From IMG/VR virus record IMGVR_UViG_3300025133_000063, positions 1 to 64,000 of that record: a stretch of DNA of 64,000 nucleotides. One strand, given 5' to 3'. Positions 36,924-45,778 of this stretch are shown here, piece after piece. The stretch is from a virus. The first letter of the stretch is position 1. Each line of letters starts with the position of its first letter. The position numbers and the translations under genes were made by a program. A model generated the notes under the pieces. The model ran no database searches, was not told where the DNA came from, and worked only from the letters and a program-made list of their open reading frames with translations.

Positions 36924-37272
36924 TAACGAATATTTAGCGCACCTGGAATCATCTTCGGCTTTTATGAGTGAAAATCTTAGACCACGTATTAATTCTGATC
37001 GACAAACATTATCAATAAATATGTTAATTACAAATACGACTGGTCTAAAATTACAAATACAAGATATTAAAAAGATAAAGTGTAGTGCTGATAATTTTGA
37101 GGTGTGTGCCCTTTTACCGCCATCTGCAATAGATAAAGTATTGCGGGTGTATCAAGAAACAAACAACATAGTGTATGGTTCAATAAGACATAATGATATT
37201 TTGTGTGATGAATACTCGATTGAATATTCATCATCTAATGCTATGATTGTAACATTACTGTTTTCTAAATAA
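36916..37272 (+). CDS. Hypothetical beta-rich protein, 118 aa
   Basis: Overlaps upstream by 8 nt from the ATG at 36916. Sequence looks like a small beta domain (LSINMLITNTTGLKLQI; NAMIVTLLF). No family recognised; virion association inferred from neighbours. Confidence 0.45.
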   Translation: MPDNEYLAHLESSSAFMSENLRPRINSDRQTLSINMLITNTTGLKLQIQDIKKIKCSADNFEVCALLPPSAIDKVLRVYQETNNIVYGSIRHNDILCDEYSIEYSSSNAMIVTLLFSK

Positions 37273-37295
37273 TTAAAGTACACGGGAGGATTAAT

Positions 37296-37490
37296 ATGTC
37301 TAATAAAGCAAATAAAACAAAGAATTACTTTGACAAATTTATTGATGATCAAATACAGCGAGAGACAACAACTACACAGCGTAAAAGGCAACGAATTGTG
37401 CCAAATGACTTAGATGTAAAAAGAACACTACTTCGTCGATATAGGGAAAGTGTTTCACATTTAATAAAGCGAAATAAGAAAAATGCCTAA
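37296..37490 (+). CDS. Small basic protein, 64 aa
   Basis: Rich in Lys/Arg/Thr/Gln (TTTTQRKRQRIV; LLRRYRESVSHLIKRNKK). Strong Shine-Dalgarno GGGAGG. A nucleic-acid-binding or packaged basic protein is plausible. Overlaps the next gene by 8 nt. Confidence 0.5.
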   Translation: MSNKANKTKNYFDKFIDDQIQRETTTTQRKRQRIVPNDLDVKRTLLRRYRESVSHLIKRNKKNA

Positions 37491-38076
37491 TTTATTATCA
37501 CAAATTGAAGAAATGATGAATAAAACAATCGAGGCCGCTCTATTAGAGGCGGCGGATGAGAAAGGTATTCAGTCAACACTTGTAAAGCGCATAAAGGCTG
37601 ATGGCAGAAAGCTTAAGGCAACTAATAATGATAAGAACGTCGACGAAGTTGAAGATACAGACACTCCCTCTGGAGAGGATAGTAAATCTTCAAAGTCAGG
37701 TGGCGATATGTCGAAACGTGATGTTATTGTTCCAGATGAGCTTCCTGCATCTATAACTGTAGATATGGTAATCGATTCTATCGACGCAATTAGATCTGCT
37801 AGATCACTTAAAAAACCTGAGGTTCGAGAAGAATTTGAAGAATACTTCAATTCACTAGATTCAGCTGAAAAAATAGCATTATTGGCATTTATGCATGGTG
37901 TTGCCCAAACACTCATTGGAAGTGATGAAGGCACTGAAGTTGATCCAGCATCAGCTCCATACAATGTTGATATGAAGGCTCGACCAGAACAATCGACCTC
38001 CCCATCAAAAACGTCACAGGCCAATGATTCAATTGAGAAACAAGATGCAAGTATGCCAATTGTTGTTGGTGGTTAA
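37483..38076 (+). CDS. Virion-type protein with tag-like N-terminus
   Basis: 197 aa. MPNLLSQIEEMMNKTIEAALLEA is an amphipathic N-terminal helix containing L-L-E and a following Ala (landmark). A Ser/Asp/Lys-rich acidic linker follows (about 48-80), then a helical core (ITVDMVIDSIDAIRSARSL) and a disordered C-terminus. Likely a head-internal or scaffold-type protein. Confidence 0.45.
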   Translation: MPNLLSQIEEMMNKTIEAALLEAADEKGIQSTLVKRIKADGRKLKATNNDKNVDEVEDTDTPSGEDSKSSKSGGDMSKRDVIVPDELPASITVDMVIDSIDAIRSARSLKKPEVREEFEEYFNSLDSAEKIALLAFMHGVAQTLIGSDEGTEVDPASAPYNVDMKARPEQSTSPSKTSQANDSIEKQDASMPIVVGG

Positions 38077-38082
38077 TAAAAA

Positions 38083-38113
38083 ATGTGAAGATCCTTCTAT
38101 TATGTGTTATAAT
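38083..38113 (+). promoter_or_regulatory. Sigma70-type promoter before the ligase-like gene
   Basis: ATGTGA at 38083-38088 and TATAAT at 38108-38113, spacer 19 nt, then ATATCTATAAA. Same spacing as the promoters at 20888 and 44762. Confidence 0.65.
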
Positions 38114-38154
38114 ATATCTATAAAACGTTAATAATAACATAGGAGAGAATAGTC

Positions 38155-39411
38155 ATGGGAGGAAATGCTAAGCATATGCAGCATATTTGGGAACGTTACG
38201 ACGCAACGTTTTCTGATGTATTTAAGCTGCTTAATGATTTAACAACTGGATCGATTCAGGTAACTGAAAAATTTGATGGTGCAAATATTCACTTTCGAGT
38301 TGATAATGCTGGTACAGTTAAGTTTTCTAGAAATAAGGCTACGCTTACATCTGGTGGTTTTACGTTTCAAGATGCATTAACAATTTATCAAAATCATCCT
38401 GCAAGAGATTTGTTTGTCGAAGGTTGCCGCGTTTATGACGAGGTGTATACCGATAAGTGGTGGCCTTTCGGATATTCCGGCCGTGATTGGATTAATGCAG
38501 AAATTGTTTTTAAGGCACAGCCACAGTTGCTAAATTATTCTGAGAGTGCAATTGTATTACATCAGGTTGCAACATTTTTACCAAGCGGTGAGAAGTTTAT
38601 TGACCATGAAAAACAAGCTAAAATTGCTAACTTAACTGAAGCATCTCAATTTACTAGTAATACCGGTCATACATGGAAATTATTTGGCCCACAAGTTATA
38701 GAATTAACGAATGATTCTGGCACTGGATATTTAACTGAAGCGATAAGTAGGTTACGGCAATGCATGTACGCAGCTGGTCTTAGTGAACATAATACATTAC
38801 AAGATTTTCTACGTCATTCTATTTATGAAGGATTTGTGTCAAAAATTAGAACATCCCAACACGTTAAGTCAAAGCTTGCTGATAAAATTAGTGGTGTAGA
38901 TACATCTATTAGACTAGTTGATTTAAAACGTAATCAACCACCTGGAGTTATTAAGCAGATTAGTGAATATGGCCAGCGTAAAAATGAAGCTAAGTTACAA
39001 AAAGCTGCCATGCGCCCAATTATTAGTACATTGGACACCTTTGCGTCTGCTCGTCTTTCAAATGTAACCTCGGTACTAATCGATGATCCTATTTTTGAAC
39101 GTAATAGAATTATGCGAGAAATTACAGAGCTTGGTGTACTTGTTGATACATACCAAGATGCGTTTTCTGTAGAAAGAAAAGCCTTATTCAACGACTTGTT
39201 CAATGAATGGAACACCGTTGAAAGGCGCCCAGCTGCTATTGAAGGTGTTACATTTAACTTTCTTGGTACAACGACAAAAATAACAGGTGGCTTCGCAAGC
39301 TTAAACCAACTTCTTGGCTTAAGGAAATATGGACGAGGTAAAATTCCAGGTATGATAGAGCCAAGCTCTAAGCAAAATATTAACTTAACTGACTTTTTTG
39401 CGCTGGAGTGA
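38155..39411 (+). CDS. Nucleotidyltransferase/RNA-ligase-like protein
   Basis: 418 aa. VTEKFDGANIHFRVD near 36-50 matches motif I (KxDG) of ATP-grasp-independent nucleic acid ligases, with Lys39 as the likely adenylated residue. RDWINAEIVF near 118-127 fits motif III/IIIa and YEGFVSKIR near 222-230 motif IV. The C-terminal 90 residues are a separate conserved-looking block (GVTFNFLGTTTKITGG, LLGLRKYGRGKIPG). RNA or DNA end-joining or repair is the natural role; the exact substrate is unknown. It has its own promoter and AGGAGAGA Shine-Dalgarno. Confidence 0.65.
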   Translation: MGGNAKHMQHIWERYDATFSDVFKLLNDLTTGSIQVTEKFDGANIHFRVDNAGTVKFSRNKATLTSGGFTFQDALTIYQNHPARDLFVEGCRVYDEVYTDKWWPFGYSGRDWINAEIVFKAQPQLLNYSESAIVLHQVATFLPSGEKFIDHEKQAKIANLTEASQFTSNTGHTWKLFGPQVIELTNDSGTGYLTEAISRLRQCMYAAGLSEHNTLQDFLRHSIYEGFVSKIRTSQHVKSKLADKISGVDTSIRLVDLKRNQPPGVIKQISEYGQRKNEAKLQKAAMRPIISTLDTFASARLSNVTSVLIDDPIFERNRIMREITELGVLVDTYQDAFSVERKALFNDLFNEWNTVERRPAAIEGVTFNFLGTTTKITGGFASLNQLLGLRKYGRGKIPGMIEPSSKQNINLTDFFALE

Positions 39412-39441
39412 CATAGTTATATGATACGATAGGTGTTTAAT

Positions 39442-40656
39442 ATGAGTAAAGAAACGGAGGTTTTCCTTCGAGCCGAAATTAAGGATTGTCTTTATACAAA
39501 ATATTTTTATAAAAAGCAATTACACGAAAATTATGCTATAAATATGAGTTCAGATGAATTTGCAAAAATATTCATTAATCCATGGAAGAATGCAGTTAAA
39601 AATGCATTTAATGAATTAAAGAAAATTGCAAGTCAAGCAGTTACAACTGTTCGTCTCGCATTTACATTGAATCAGAAAAAAGCAGAAGAAATAGTAGCTC
39701 GTCAAAAAGATAGAATGAAGCATCTTGATGCAAAAACAAAAGATTTAATGGGTAAATTGGATGCTGACAATACGGATTTAAATATTTTATTTTTTGCAGC
39801 TTCTCCTGGTGCATTTGCAGCAAAGGCATTATTTCAAGGTGCCGAAGCAGTTGGCAAAGGGACTATTGATTTTGCAAAAGAGGTTGGTTTAAGCGACAAG
39901 TCAATTAAAACATTTAAGGGTGAGGAGACTGAGGAGGATGCTCTCGTCCGCCGGCGGAAAGAAGACGGTCCAGTAAAGAAAGCCCTCCGCGGATTGGAAC
40001 AAATATTTTTTTTAGCCCATGCAGCACCATCTGGTAATTTAATTGTAGAGTCAGCCTTGAGTCAAGAGGCAATCGAGAAGGAAATCATGGCCGGTCCTTA
40101 TGGTGATACTATAAGGGAATATCGGGAAGGTTTTGAGAGTGACATGAATACCTTTATGACACTTGTAAAGCAGGTTGCTGCCCAAAATGCATTTCTTTCA
40201 TCGATTGCTCGTATAGAAACAGCCGAAAATCCCTCAAAGGGACTTGCTCAAATGGATCTTGCTTTAAACGAACTTGCCAAAAATGATCCAGAAGCAGCTG
40301 CTAAGTTTAAAATATTGCCAGCAGAGATAAAGAAAGAAGCCCTTGCATTAGCAGACAGTAAGAAATTTCAAGATGAAGTAAAATCACAAAGTTCTGAAGA
40401 CGAAGAGCTTAGCAAAGAACAAATATCTGATAAGGCCCTCTTAGCTGTTATGGGCGCAACGTTTAAAGACAACATAAAGGAATACATTTCTGCAATTAAT
40501 GAAAATAATGGTCTTATTGACAAAACATTACAGAGTATGTTAAACGCTACAGAAATTAATAAAGATCTTGTCGCAAGTATTGATTTAATGATGCCTGGTT
40601 TTAAAAAATCAATAATGATTGCTGAAAAATTATTACAACGAAGAATTATTGTATAG
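39442..40656 (+). CDS. Helical hypothetical protein, virion-type
   Basis: 404 aa from the ATG at 39442, preceded by AGGTG at 5 nt. Basic, helical N-terminus (LRAEIKDCLYTKYFYKKQL), then Ala-rich hydrophobic helix (ILFFAASPGAFAAKALF near 117-133) and a long charged helical body. It resembles the 4964-6331 protein in overall plan (central Ala-rich segment, helical C-terminus), not in obvious sequence. Function unknown. Confidence 0.45.
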   Translation: MSKETEVFLRAEIKDCLYTKYFYKKQLHENYAINMSSDEFAKIFINPWKNAVKNAFNELKKIASQAVTTVRLAFTLNQKKAEEIVARQKDRMKHLDAKTKDLMGKLDADNTDLNILFFAASPGAFAAKALFQGAEAVGKGTIDFAKEVGLSDKSIKTFKGEETEEDALVRRRKEDGPVKKALRGLEQIFFLAHAAPSGNLIVESALSQEAIEKEIMAGPYGDTIREYREGFESDMNTFMTLVKQVAAQNAFLSSIARIETAENPSKGLAQMDLALNELAKNDPEAAAKFKILPAEIKKEALALADSKKFQDEVKSQSSEDEELSKEQISDKALLAVMGATFKDNIKEYISAINENNGLIDKTLQSMLNATEINKDLVASIDLMMPGFKKSIMIAEKLLQRRIIV

Positions 40657-40713
40657 TTTACATTTAAATTGTGAGCGTTATGTTTAATCATAAAAATATT
40701 AACGAGGTTTTTT

Positions 40714-41046
40714 ATGTCTAATAACAATTGGTATCCAGAAATTATGTACGAAGAAGATTCAAAAATCCCATTCGTTCCAGTCCCTGAGGGTGAAAAAATG
40801 CCCGATCTTTTATTTATGTTCGAAAGTCGTGAGACTGGAGAGTTTGAGCCAGATCAGGATGGAAATCCTTTACCAATAATTCAAATGGATTTGTATCAAT
40901 ATGCAAATATGTCAATTCTTAAAAGTGCTTTGACACCAAAGGCGTTTGATAAAGTTAGATCTGCTCTTGGTCTTGAATCATTACTAGAGGCTGCAGAGAA
41001 AGGAAATAAAATAACAAATAATATCAAAAATACATTAGAAAAATGA
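40714..41046 (+). CDS. Small acidic protein, 110 aa
   Basis: Acidic and Pro-rich N-terminal half (YEEDSKIPFVPVPEGEKMP) and a helical C-terminus (VRSALGLESLLEAAEKG). Shine-Dalgarno ACGAGG. Unknown function. Confidence 0.5.
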   Translation: MSNNNWYPEIMYEEDSKIPFVPVPEGEKMPDLLFMFESRETGEFEPDQDGNPLPIIQMDLYQYANMSILKSALTPKAFDKVRSALGLESLLEAAEKGNKITNNIKNTLEK

Positions 41047-41071
41047 ACTCTTAACACAAACCTGTTATAAT
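41044..41071 (+). promoter_or_regulatory. Candidate promoter before the PD-(D/E)XK nuclease gene
   Basis: Extended -10 TGTTATAAT (TATAAT at 41066-41071) followed by AAAAACAG, and TGAAC 22 nt upstream of its start. The same TGAAC-to-TATAAT distance precedes the family A polymerase (3125 and 3147). Confidence 0.45.
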
Positions 41072-41094
41072 AAAAACAGCTTGGAGGAAGTATT

Positions 41095-41748
41095 TTGAAT
41101 TGTTACGTTACAAAAGAAATGACCGCAACTGCATTGGAAAATATGCAAAAATTTTATGGAGATCTTGTATCTCTTTATAAACAATATGGTATTAATGTCG
41201 AATCAGATTTAGGTCGCCGCAATATGCTTATGTCGTCTTTACAAGAAAAGATGTTTGCAGAGCAAATAAAGTTAACATATCCGAGTGCATACTCAGATGG
41301 TAAAACAGGTGAGCCAGATATTGTTATTCCAGAAATTGATTCTGAACTTGAATGTAAATTAACAAGTAAGGGAAAATCTGGTAGTTGGCAATTACAAACC
41401 GACTATGGCACTTTAAAAGTGAAAGGTTCGCTTGATTATCTGTATGTTTTGGCATCAAATGATTTTTCTGAATTTGCGGTATTATTTTTTAAACAATTGA
41501 CAAACGATGATTTTTATCCTCCCGCCCCCGGGAGTAGAGGTAAATCAAGAATGCGCCTATCTACTGCACTAAAGAAATGTACTATTCTTTGTGGAGATTA
41601 TACAGATAAGAGCCTTGCTTATTTAGCCGCTGCCCATGAAGTAATTGATAATAAAACAAGTTCAAATTACGAATTAAAAAAGGCGCTATCAAGAATCGAA
41701 CATTGGACAAACACGTCAAAGATTTCATTCGCGCTTGAGGCAGTATGA
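41095..41748 (+). CDS. PD-(D/E)XK-type restriction-endonuclease-like protein
   Basis: 217 aa with a TTG start placed 8 nt after GGAGG. GKTGEPDIVIPEIDSELECKLTSKG near 62-86 contains the PD...ECK catalytic triad of the PD-(D/E)XK fold (landmarks: Asp near 68, Glu near 78, Lys near 80). LQTDYGTLKVKGSLDYLYVL follows as the core strands. A type II restriction-like or homing nuclease is possible, as is host DNA degradation. If the phage DNA carries modified cytosine, the phage genome could be protected. Confidence 0.68.
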   Translation: MNCYVTKEMTATALENMQKFYGDLVSLYKQYGINVESDLGRRNMLMSSLQEKMFAEQIKLTYPSAYSDGKTGEPDIVIPEIDSELECKLTSKGKSGSWQLQTDYGTLKVKGSLDYLYVLASNDFSEFAVLFFKQLTNDDFYPPAPGSRGKSRMRLSTALKKCTILCGDYTDKSLAYLAAAHEVIDNKTSSNYELKKALSRIEHWTNTSKISFALEAV

Positions 41749-42161
41749 TGGCATTTGGTGTTGGTAAAATTTTATACTTGTTGTCAAACAAAAATCTAAA
41801 AATAGTTGCTGCAAGAGTTGAAGCGGTTACGACAGTTGAAAGTGTTGCTGGCAGTAAAACAACACATCAGGTTTCTGTTCTTGGATATGATGACAATATT
41901 GTTTTAGAGACTTTGGACGTAAAGCCCTTTGTGGATGTTGCGGTATTAAAAGAACATCTCTTAAAAGTAATTAGTGATAAAGTAAATTCAGAAGTGGCAG
42001 ATGTCGTTAATTTAGCCAGCACAGAATGGAATCTGACAGATGCTGATAAAGATTTATCAACAATTGGTGAAGTTGTTGGTTCCAGTGTTGATGACACCGT
42101 TCACGTTGAATTAGGCGATGGTGTACGAGCTCGAGTGCATATTCCAAAGGAACTACTATGA
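41745..42161 (+). CDS. Hypothetical protein, 138 aa
   Basis: Overlaps upstream by 4 nt (ATGA) and downstream by 4 nt. Beta-rich N-terminal half (HQVSVLGYDDNIVLETLDV), helical middle, then DTVHVELGDGVRARVHIPKE at the end. No family recognised. Confidence 0.5.
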   Translation: MMAFGVGKILYLLSNKNLKIVAARVEAVTTVESVAGSKTTHQVSVLGYDDNIVLETLDVKPFVDVAVLKEHLLKVISDKVNSEVADVVNLASTEWNLTDADKDLSTIGEVVGSSVDDTVHVELGDGVRARVHIPKELL

Positions 42162-42994
42162 ACGTTGTTTTTTATGATGCGTACAATTTAATTTATCGTG
42201 CAAAACATGCTCTTCCTCATCATATGCAGAAATCTAGCTTTGGTATTCTTTTTGCTTTTTTTCGATCATTCGCTGCAGTCAATAGAAAATTGCAGCCAGA
42301 TCTTGCGTATTTTGTAACTGAAGGTACACCGGTTGAGCGATTACAATTGTTACCAGAATATAAAGGAAATCGTGTTTATGAAAAAGATGATAATTTTATT
42401 TCTCAGCGTAGAAAGATAATTGAAATAATGGCAAGTGATATGCCTGTTGTTGTTGCAAATCACTTAAATCACGAATGTGATGATATTCTTGCTCACCTTG
42501 TAAAGAAACACGCCAAATTGGGAGATGACGTTACCGTTGTATCAACAGACACTGATTTTTTACAACTTGCAAATACGGTTGATGGTTATAAGCAATATGA
42601 TCCAATTAGAAAAGCGTATAAAATTTTACCAGAACACGACTATATATCATGGAAGGCCCTTGTTGGTGATTCAAGTGATAATATCTCGGGATTCAAAGGG
42701 ATTGGTAACAAGCGTGCCTTGGGTTTTTTAGATGATACCAAAAAATTAAACGATTTTTTATTACTCGATAATAACAGCGAGAAGTTTCTACTTAATAAAA
42801 AGCTAATTTCGTTTATCGATGTTACTAATACCGAACACATGATTACACTTAGTAAGTGCAGCCCAAATTGGGATACCTTATTTAAAACATTTTCAGATAT
42901 GAATCTTAAGTCAATTATTTCCAATAAAGGTTGGACAAATTTTATCGATGCTTTTGGAGGGTGTTGTGGAGCAAATGAAAACAGTAGACACTGA
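42158..42994 (+). CDS. Second FEN-like 5'-3' exonuclease
   Basis: 278 aa, same fold as the 8586 gene but clearly diverged. VFYDAYNLIYRAK at the N-terminus, ECDDILAHL near 107-115, VVSTDTDFLQLA near 126-137 and GDSSDNISGFKGIGNKRAL near 170-188 give the acidic metal centre and helix-hairpin-helix. The C-terminal 70 residues are shorter. Two such nucleases in one phage suggest split duties, for example primer removal versus host DNA or flap processing. Confidence 0.83.
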   Translation: MNVVFYDAYNLIYRAKHALPHHMQKSSFGILFAFFRSFAAVNRKLQPDLAYFVTEGTPVERLQLLPEYKGNRVYEKDDNFISQRRKIIEIMASDMPVVVANHLNHECDDILAHLVKKHAKLGDDVTVVSTDTDFLQLANTVDGYKQYDPIRKAYKILPEHDYISWKALVGDSSDNISGFKGIGNKRALGFLDDTKKLNDFLLLDNNSEKFLLNKKLISFIDVTNTEHMITLSKCSPNWDTLFKTFSDMNLKSIISNKGWTNFIDAFGGCCGANENSRH

Positions 42995-43163
42995 AACTCA
43001 GGTACTACTTCGTACTAAAGGTTTAATTGGTGAACAAGAAGTTGTTCATATACAAGGTGATTTGCTTGTCGTAGTAAATGTTGTTGAGAATTCTCGACGT
43101 ATATTAGGGCCGGCAGCTAATTTTTTAAACGAGTCCGTAAATAAACGAATATTAAAAGGGTAA
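42975..43163 (+). CDS. Small protein, 62 aa
   Basis: The ATG at 42975 has GTGGAG just upstream and overlaps the exonuclease by 20 nt. Beta-type (VLLRTKGLIGEQEVVHIQG) with a basic end. Function unknown; lies immediately before groEL. Confidence 0.45.
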   Translation: MKTVDTETQVLLRTKGLIGEQEVVHIQGDLLVVVNVVENSRRILGPAANFLNESVNKRILKG

Positions 43164-43168
43164 AGAGT

Positions 43169-44749
43169 ATGGACGTTGCCGCTAAAGAAGTTATATTTAA
43201 GGACGATTCACAGGAAAAATTGGCCAAAGGTGTTAATGTGCTTGCGGACGCAGTCCGTGTTACAATGGGCCCGGGTGGAGAAAATGTAATTATAGAAACT
43301 GAATCCGGTCCACCAATTTTAACGAAAGATGGTGTCACAGTTGCTAAAGCAATTGCTCTTTCGCTTCCATTTCAAAACATGGGTGTTCAGGCCGTTAAAG
43401 AAGCCGCGGCTAAAACTGCCGAAACGGCCGGCGATGGTACTACCACTGCAACTGTTTTAACTCAAGTACTTGTTAATAAAGGTCAAAAGCTTGTCGCTGC
43501 CGGTCATAATCCAGTAAAAATTAGAAAAGGTATTAAACTTGCAACAGCTGAGATTCTTAAAGAATTAAAAGAAAACTCATACCCTGTTGAAAGCGATGAT
43601 GAAATTATAAATGTTGGTGCAATTTCTGCGAATGGTGATAAGCAAATAGGTGTATTCCTTGCTGAGGCTATGTCTCATGTTGGTAGAGATGGCGTGATTA
43701 CCGTTGATGAAGCCCGAGGGTTTGATACCACACTCGAAATCGTAGATGGTTTTGAGTTAAACAGGGGATTTATATCACCATATTTTATTACCAATCAAGG
43801 CCGTGGTGTTGTTGAGTTTGATAACCCAAAGATTCTTTTAGCGAATAGACGAATATCAGCCGTTCAGGACTTAGTGCCGTTGTTAGAATCTGTCCGTCGC
43901 CAATCGGAAAATTTGCTTATTATTGCAGACGACGTCGATGGCGACGCACTCAAGGTTTGTGTTCTAAACAACTTAAAGTCAATTATCAAAATTTGTGTAA
44001 TTCGATCTCCTGGATTTGGAAATATGCGTGCTGAATCACTAAATGACTTGTCACTTCTATTTGATACAAAAGTATATACTCAAGGCGAAAATCTACCAGC
44101 AGACGTTTCAGAACTTGGTACATGTGAGAAGTTTACAAGTTATCGAAATTCGTCAATTTTTGTTGGCACGTCAACTAATAGTACAGATCAGATTGTCAAT
44201 CGACTCGACGCTGTAATAGAAATGTCAAACAATCCTGGAATTACACCACAGGAACATCAATACTTACAACGCCGGCAGGCTGTGCTAAGTGGTGGAATAG
44301 CAGTAATTAGAGTTGGTGGTTCAACTGATTTAGAGCTTCGAGAAAGAAAAGATAGAATTGACGATGCAGTTTGTGCCACCAGGGCAGCAGCAAGAAGCGG
44401 AATTGTTGAAGGTGGTGGTTTTGCATTAATTAGGGCAAGTAATAAAGTTGCTAAGCTTGATAATACTATCCTTGATAAGGATGTTCTGGCTGGTTGGAAT
44501 CTTCTATTATCAGCTGTGTCCGCACCAGCCCAGCAAATTGTTTCTAATGCTGGATATGTTCCTGAAATTATAATGGCAAAATTACTTGAAGATCCAACCA
44601 TTGGTTTTAATTCTAGAACGGGCGAATGGGTAAACCTTAGAGAGACAGGCGTAATCGATCCACTTCTTGTAGTAGAATCAGCACTAATTCATGCCTCATC
44701 TGCAGCAATGAACTTGTTATCAGTTGGTTGTGCAATTGCAAATGAATAA
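43169..44749 (+). CDS. groL: GroEL-like chaperonin (HSP60)
   Basis: 526 aa. VRVTMGPGGENVIIE near 29-43 and AETAGDGTTTATVLTQ near 82-97 are the ATP-site motifs; DDAVCATRAAARSGIVEGGG near 395-414 carries the Asp for ATP hydrolysis. The apical domain is full length. The C-terminus ends VGCAIANE without the GGM repeats of bacterial GroEL. No GroES was recognised. Phage chaperonins of this type are known from large phages and fold capsid or other phage proteins, some without a co-chaperonin. Confidence 0.93.
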   Translation: MDVAAKEVIFKDDSQEKLAKGVNVLADAVRVTMGPGGENVIIETESGPPILTKDGVTVAKAIALSLPFQNMGVQAVKEAAAKTAETAGDGTTTATVLTQVLVNKGQKLVAAGHNPVKIRKGIKLATAEILKELKENSYPVESDDEIINVGAISANGDKQIGVFLAEAMSHVGRDGVITVDEARGFDTTLEIVDGFELNRGFISPYFITNQGRGVVEFDNPKILLANRRISAVQDLVPLLESVRRQSENLLIIADDVDGDALKVCVLNNLKSIIKICVIRSPGFGNMRAESLNDLSLLFDTKVYTQGENLPADVSELGTCEKFTSYRNSSIFVGTSTNSTDQIVNRLDAVIEMSNNPGITPQEHQYLQRRQAVLSGGIAVIRVGGSTDLELRERKDRIDDAVCATRAAARSGIVEGGGFALIRASNKVAKLDNTILDKDVLAGWNLLLSAVSAPAQQIVSNAGYVPEIIMAKLLEDPTIGFNSRTGEWVNLRETGVIDPLLVVESALIHASSAAMNLLSVGCAIANE

Positions 44750-44761
44750 AAGTGAATGAAA

Positions 44762-44792
44762 TTGTGAAAGTTTCCTTTACATGTGGTATAAT
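44762..44792 (+). promoter_or_regulatory. Sigma70-type promoter before the sigma-factor operon
   Basis: TTGTGA at 44762-44767, 19-nt spacer, TATAAT at 44787-44792, followed by ATAAACAT exactly as at the dnaE promoter. Drives the 44823 gene and the split sigma pair. Confidence 0.7.
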
Positions 44793-44822
44793 ATAAACAT
44801 AACAAATGAGGCATGGTGATAA

Positions 44823-45014
44823 ATGTCTAAAGAGTTAACTGTTGATATGACTACATATGTAGAAATACAACGACTACGAAAACGAATAAGAATATTGTTA
44901 CAACTAATAAAAGACGGAAATTTGTCAAAGGAGAAAGAACTTGAATTGCAGTTAGAACATTGTTATTTACAACGTGAATTAGAAATTTTTGAAAAGGATT
45001 ATAGAAAAAAATGA
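44823..45014 (+). CDS. Small coiled-coil protein, 63 aa
   Basis: Two charged helices (IQRLRKRIRILLQLIKDG; KEKELELQLEHCYLQREL) forming a likely helical hairpin. Overlaps the sigma gene by 4 nt (ATGA), so translation is coupled; an anti-sigma or sigma-binding role is possible but unsupported by homology. Confidence 0.5.
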   Translation: MSKELTVDMTTYVEIQRLRKRIRILLQLIKDGNLSKEKELELQLEHCYLQRELEIFEKDYRKK

Positions 45015-45778
45015 ATTTAGACGCTTTCTTTAAAGAAGTAGGTCAACACAAATTGTTGACAAGAGAACAAGAGGTACAATTGGCACAAGCTATTGAGGGT
45101 GGTGATAAACTAGCTCGTGATAGAATGATTCAAAGCAATTTGCGCTTAGCCATTAGTATTGCAAAGCAGTATAATAAAAGTGGTTGTGCACTTGAAGATT
45201 TGATTCAAGAATCAACTGTTGGGTTGATGGAGGCTGTCGATCGATTTGATTGGCGTCGAGGCTTTAAGTTTTCCACCTATGCATGTTGGTGGATTAAACA
45301 GGCTGTGCGTAAGCATGTAACATCTCATTCATCAATGATTCGTCTACCTAATCATGCTAGAACAGTTTTGTGGCAAGCAGGACAGCTTAAGAAAGACTAC
45401 GTTAAATCTTTTGGTAAGGAGCCAACATTAGACGAGATCGCAGAGGCCCTTGGTCTTCCAACTAAATCTTTACGCTCATTATATCAAAGCGCTGGTACAA
45501 TGATGTCTTTAGATGCAACAGTTGGCTCAAAGGATGAGGGATCTCGAAAACTATATGAAGTGATTCCAGATGAAGGTGCAACAATTGTTGAAAAAATGGT
45601 TCGTCAAGATACACAAGATGTTATTCGTAAAGCGCTGGTGTCTTTATCTGCTCGCGAAGAAAAAGTTATTAGGCTTCGTTTTGGTATAACGGCCGATAGA
45701 AATGATTCAGATAATTTCCCAATTACTCAAAATGAGCTCAAAGAGCTTGAAGGAAGAATTAAAAATGCCAATGCCTAA
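45011..45778 (+). CDS. Sigma70-family factor lacking region 4.2
   Basis: 255 aa. Region 1.2 (LLTREQEVQLAQAIEGGD near 15-32), complete region 2 (LRLAISIAKQY; FKFSTYACWWIKQAVRK near 86-102), region 3 (GKEPTLDEIAEALGLP near 136-151) and region 4.1 (LSAREEKVIRLRFGI near 215-229) are present. After that the protein ends in about 26 unrelated residues instead of the region 4.2 helix-turn-helix. The overlapping next gene encodes an HTH of that type. It can bind core polymerase and melt -10 DNA; -35 recognition must come from elsewhere. Confidence 0.88.
   Translation: MNLDAFFKEVGQHKLLTREQEVQLAQAIEGGDKLARDRMIQSNLRLAISIAKQYNKSGCALEDLIQESTVGLMEAVDRFDWRRGFKFSTYACWWIKQAVRKHVTSHSSMIRLPNHARTVLWQAGQLKKDYVKSFGKEPTLDEIAEALGLPTKSLRSLYQSAGTMMSLDATVGSKDEGSRKLYEVIPDEGATIVEKMVRQDTQDVIRKALVSLSAREEKVIRLRFGITADRNDSDNFPITQNELKELEGRIKNANA

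Noticed and set aside
37569-38024. Long minus-strand reading frames opposite acidic genes (also near 31502, 33379, 54274)
   Set aside because: They are Ser/Val-rich mirror frames of Asp/Glu-rich genes with no ribosome sites and no recognisable domains.
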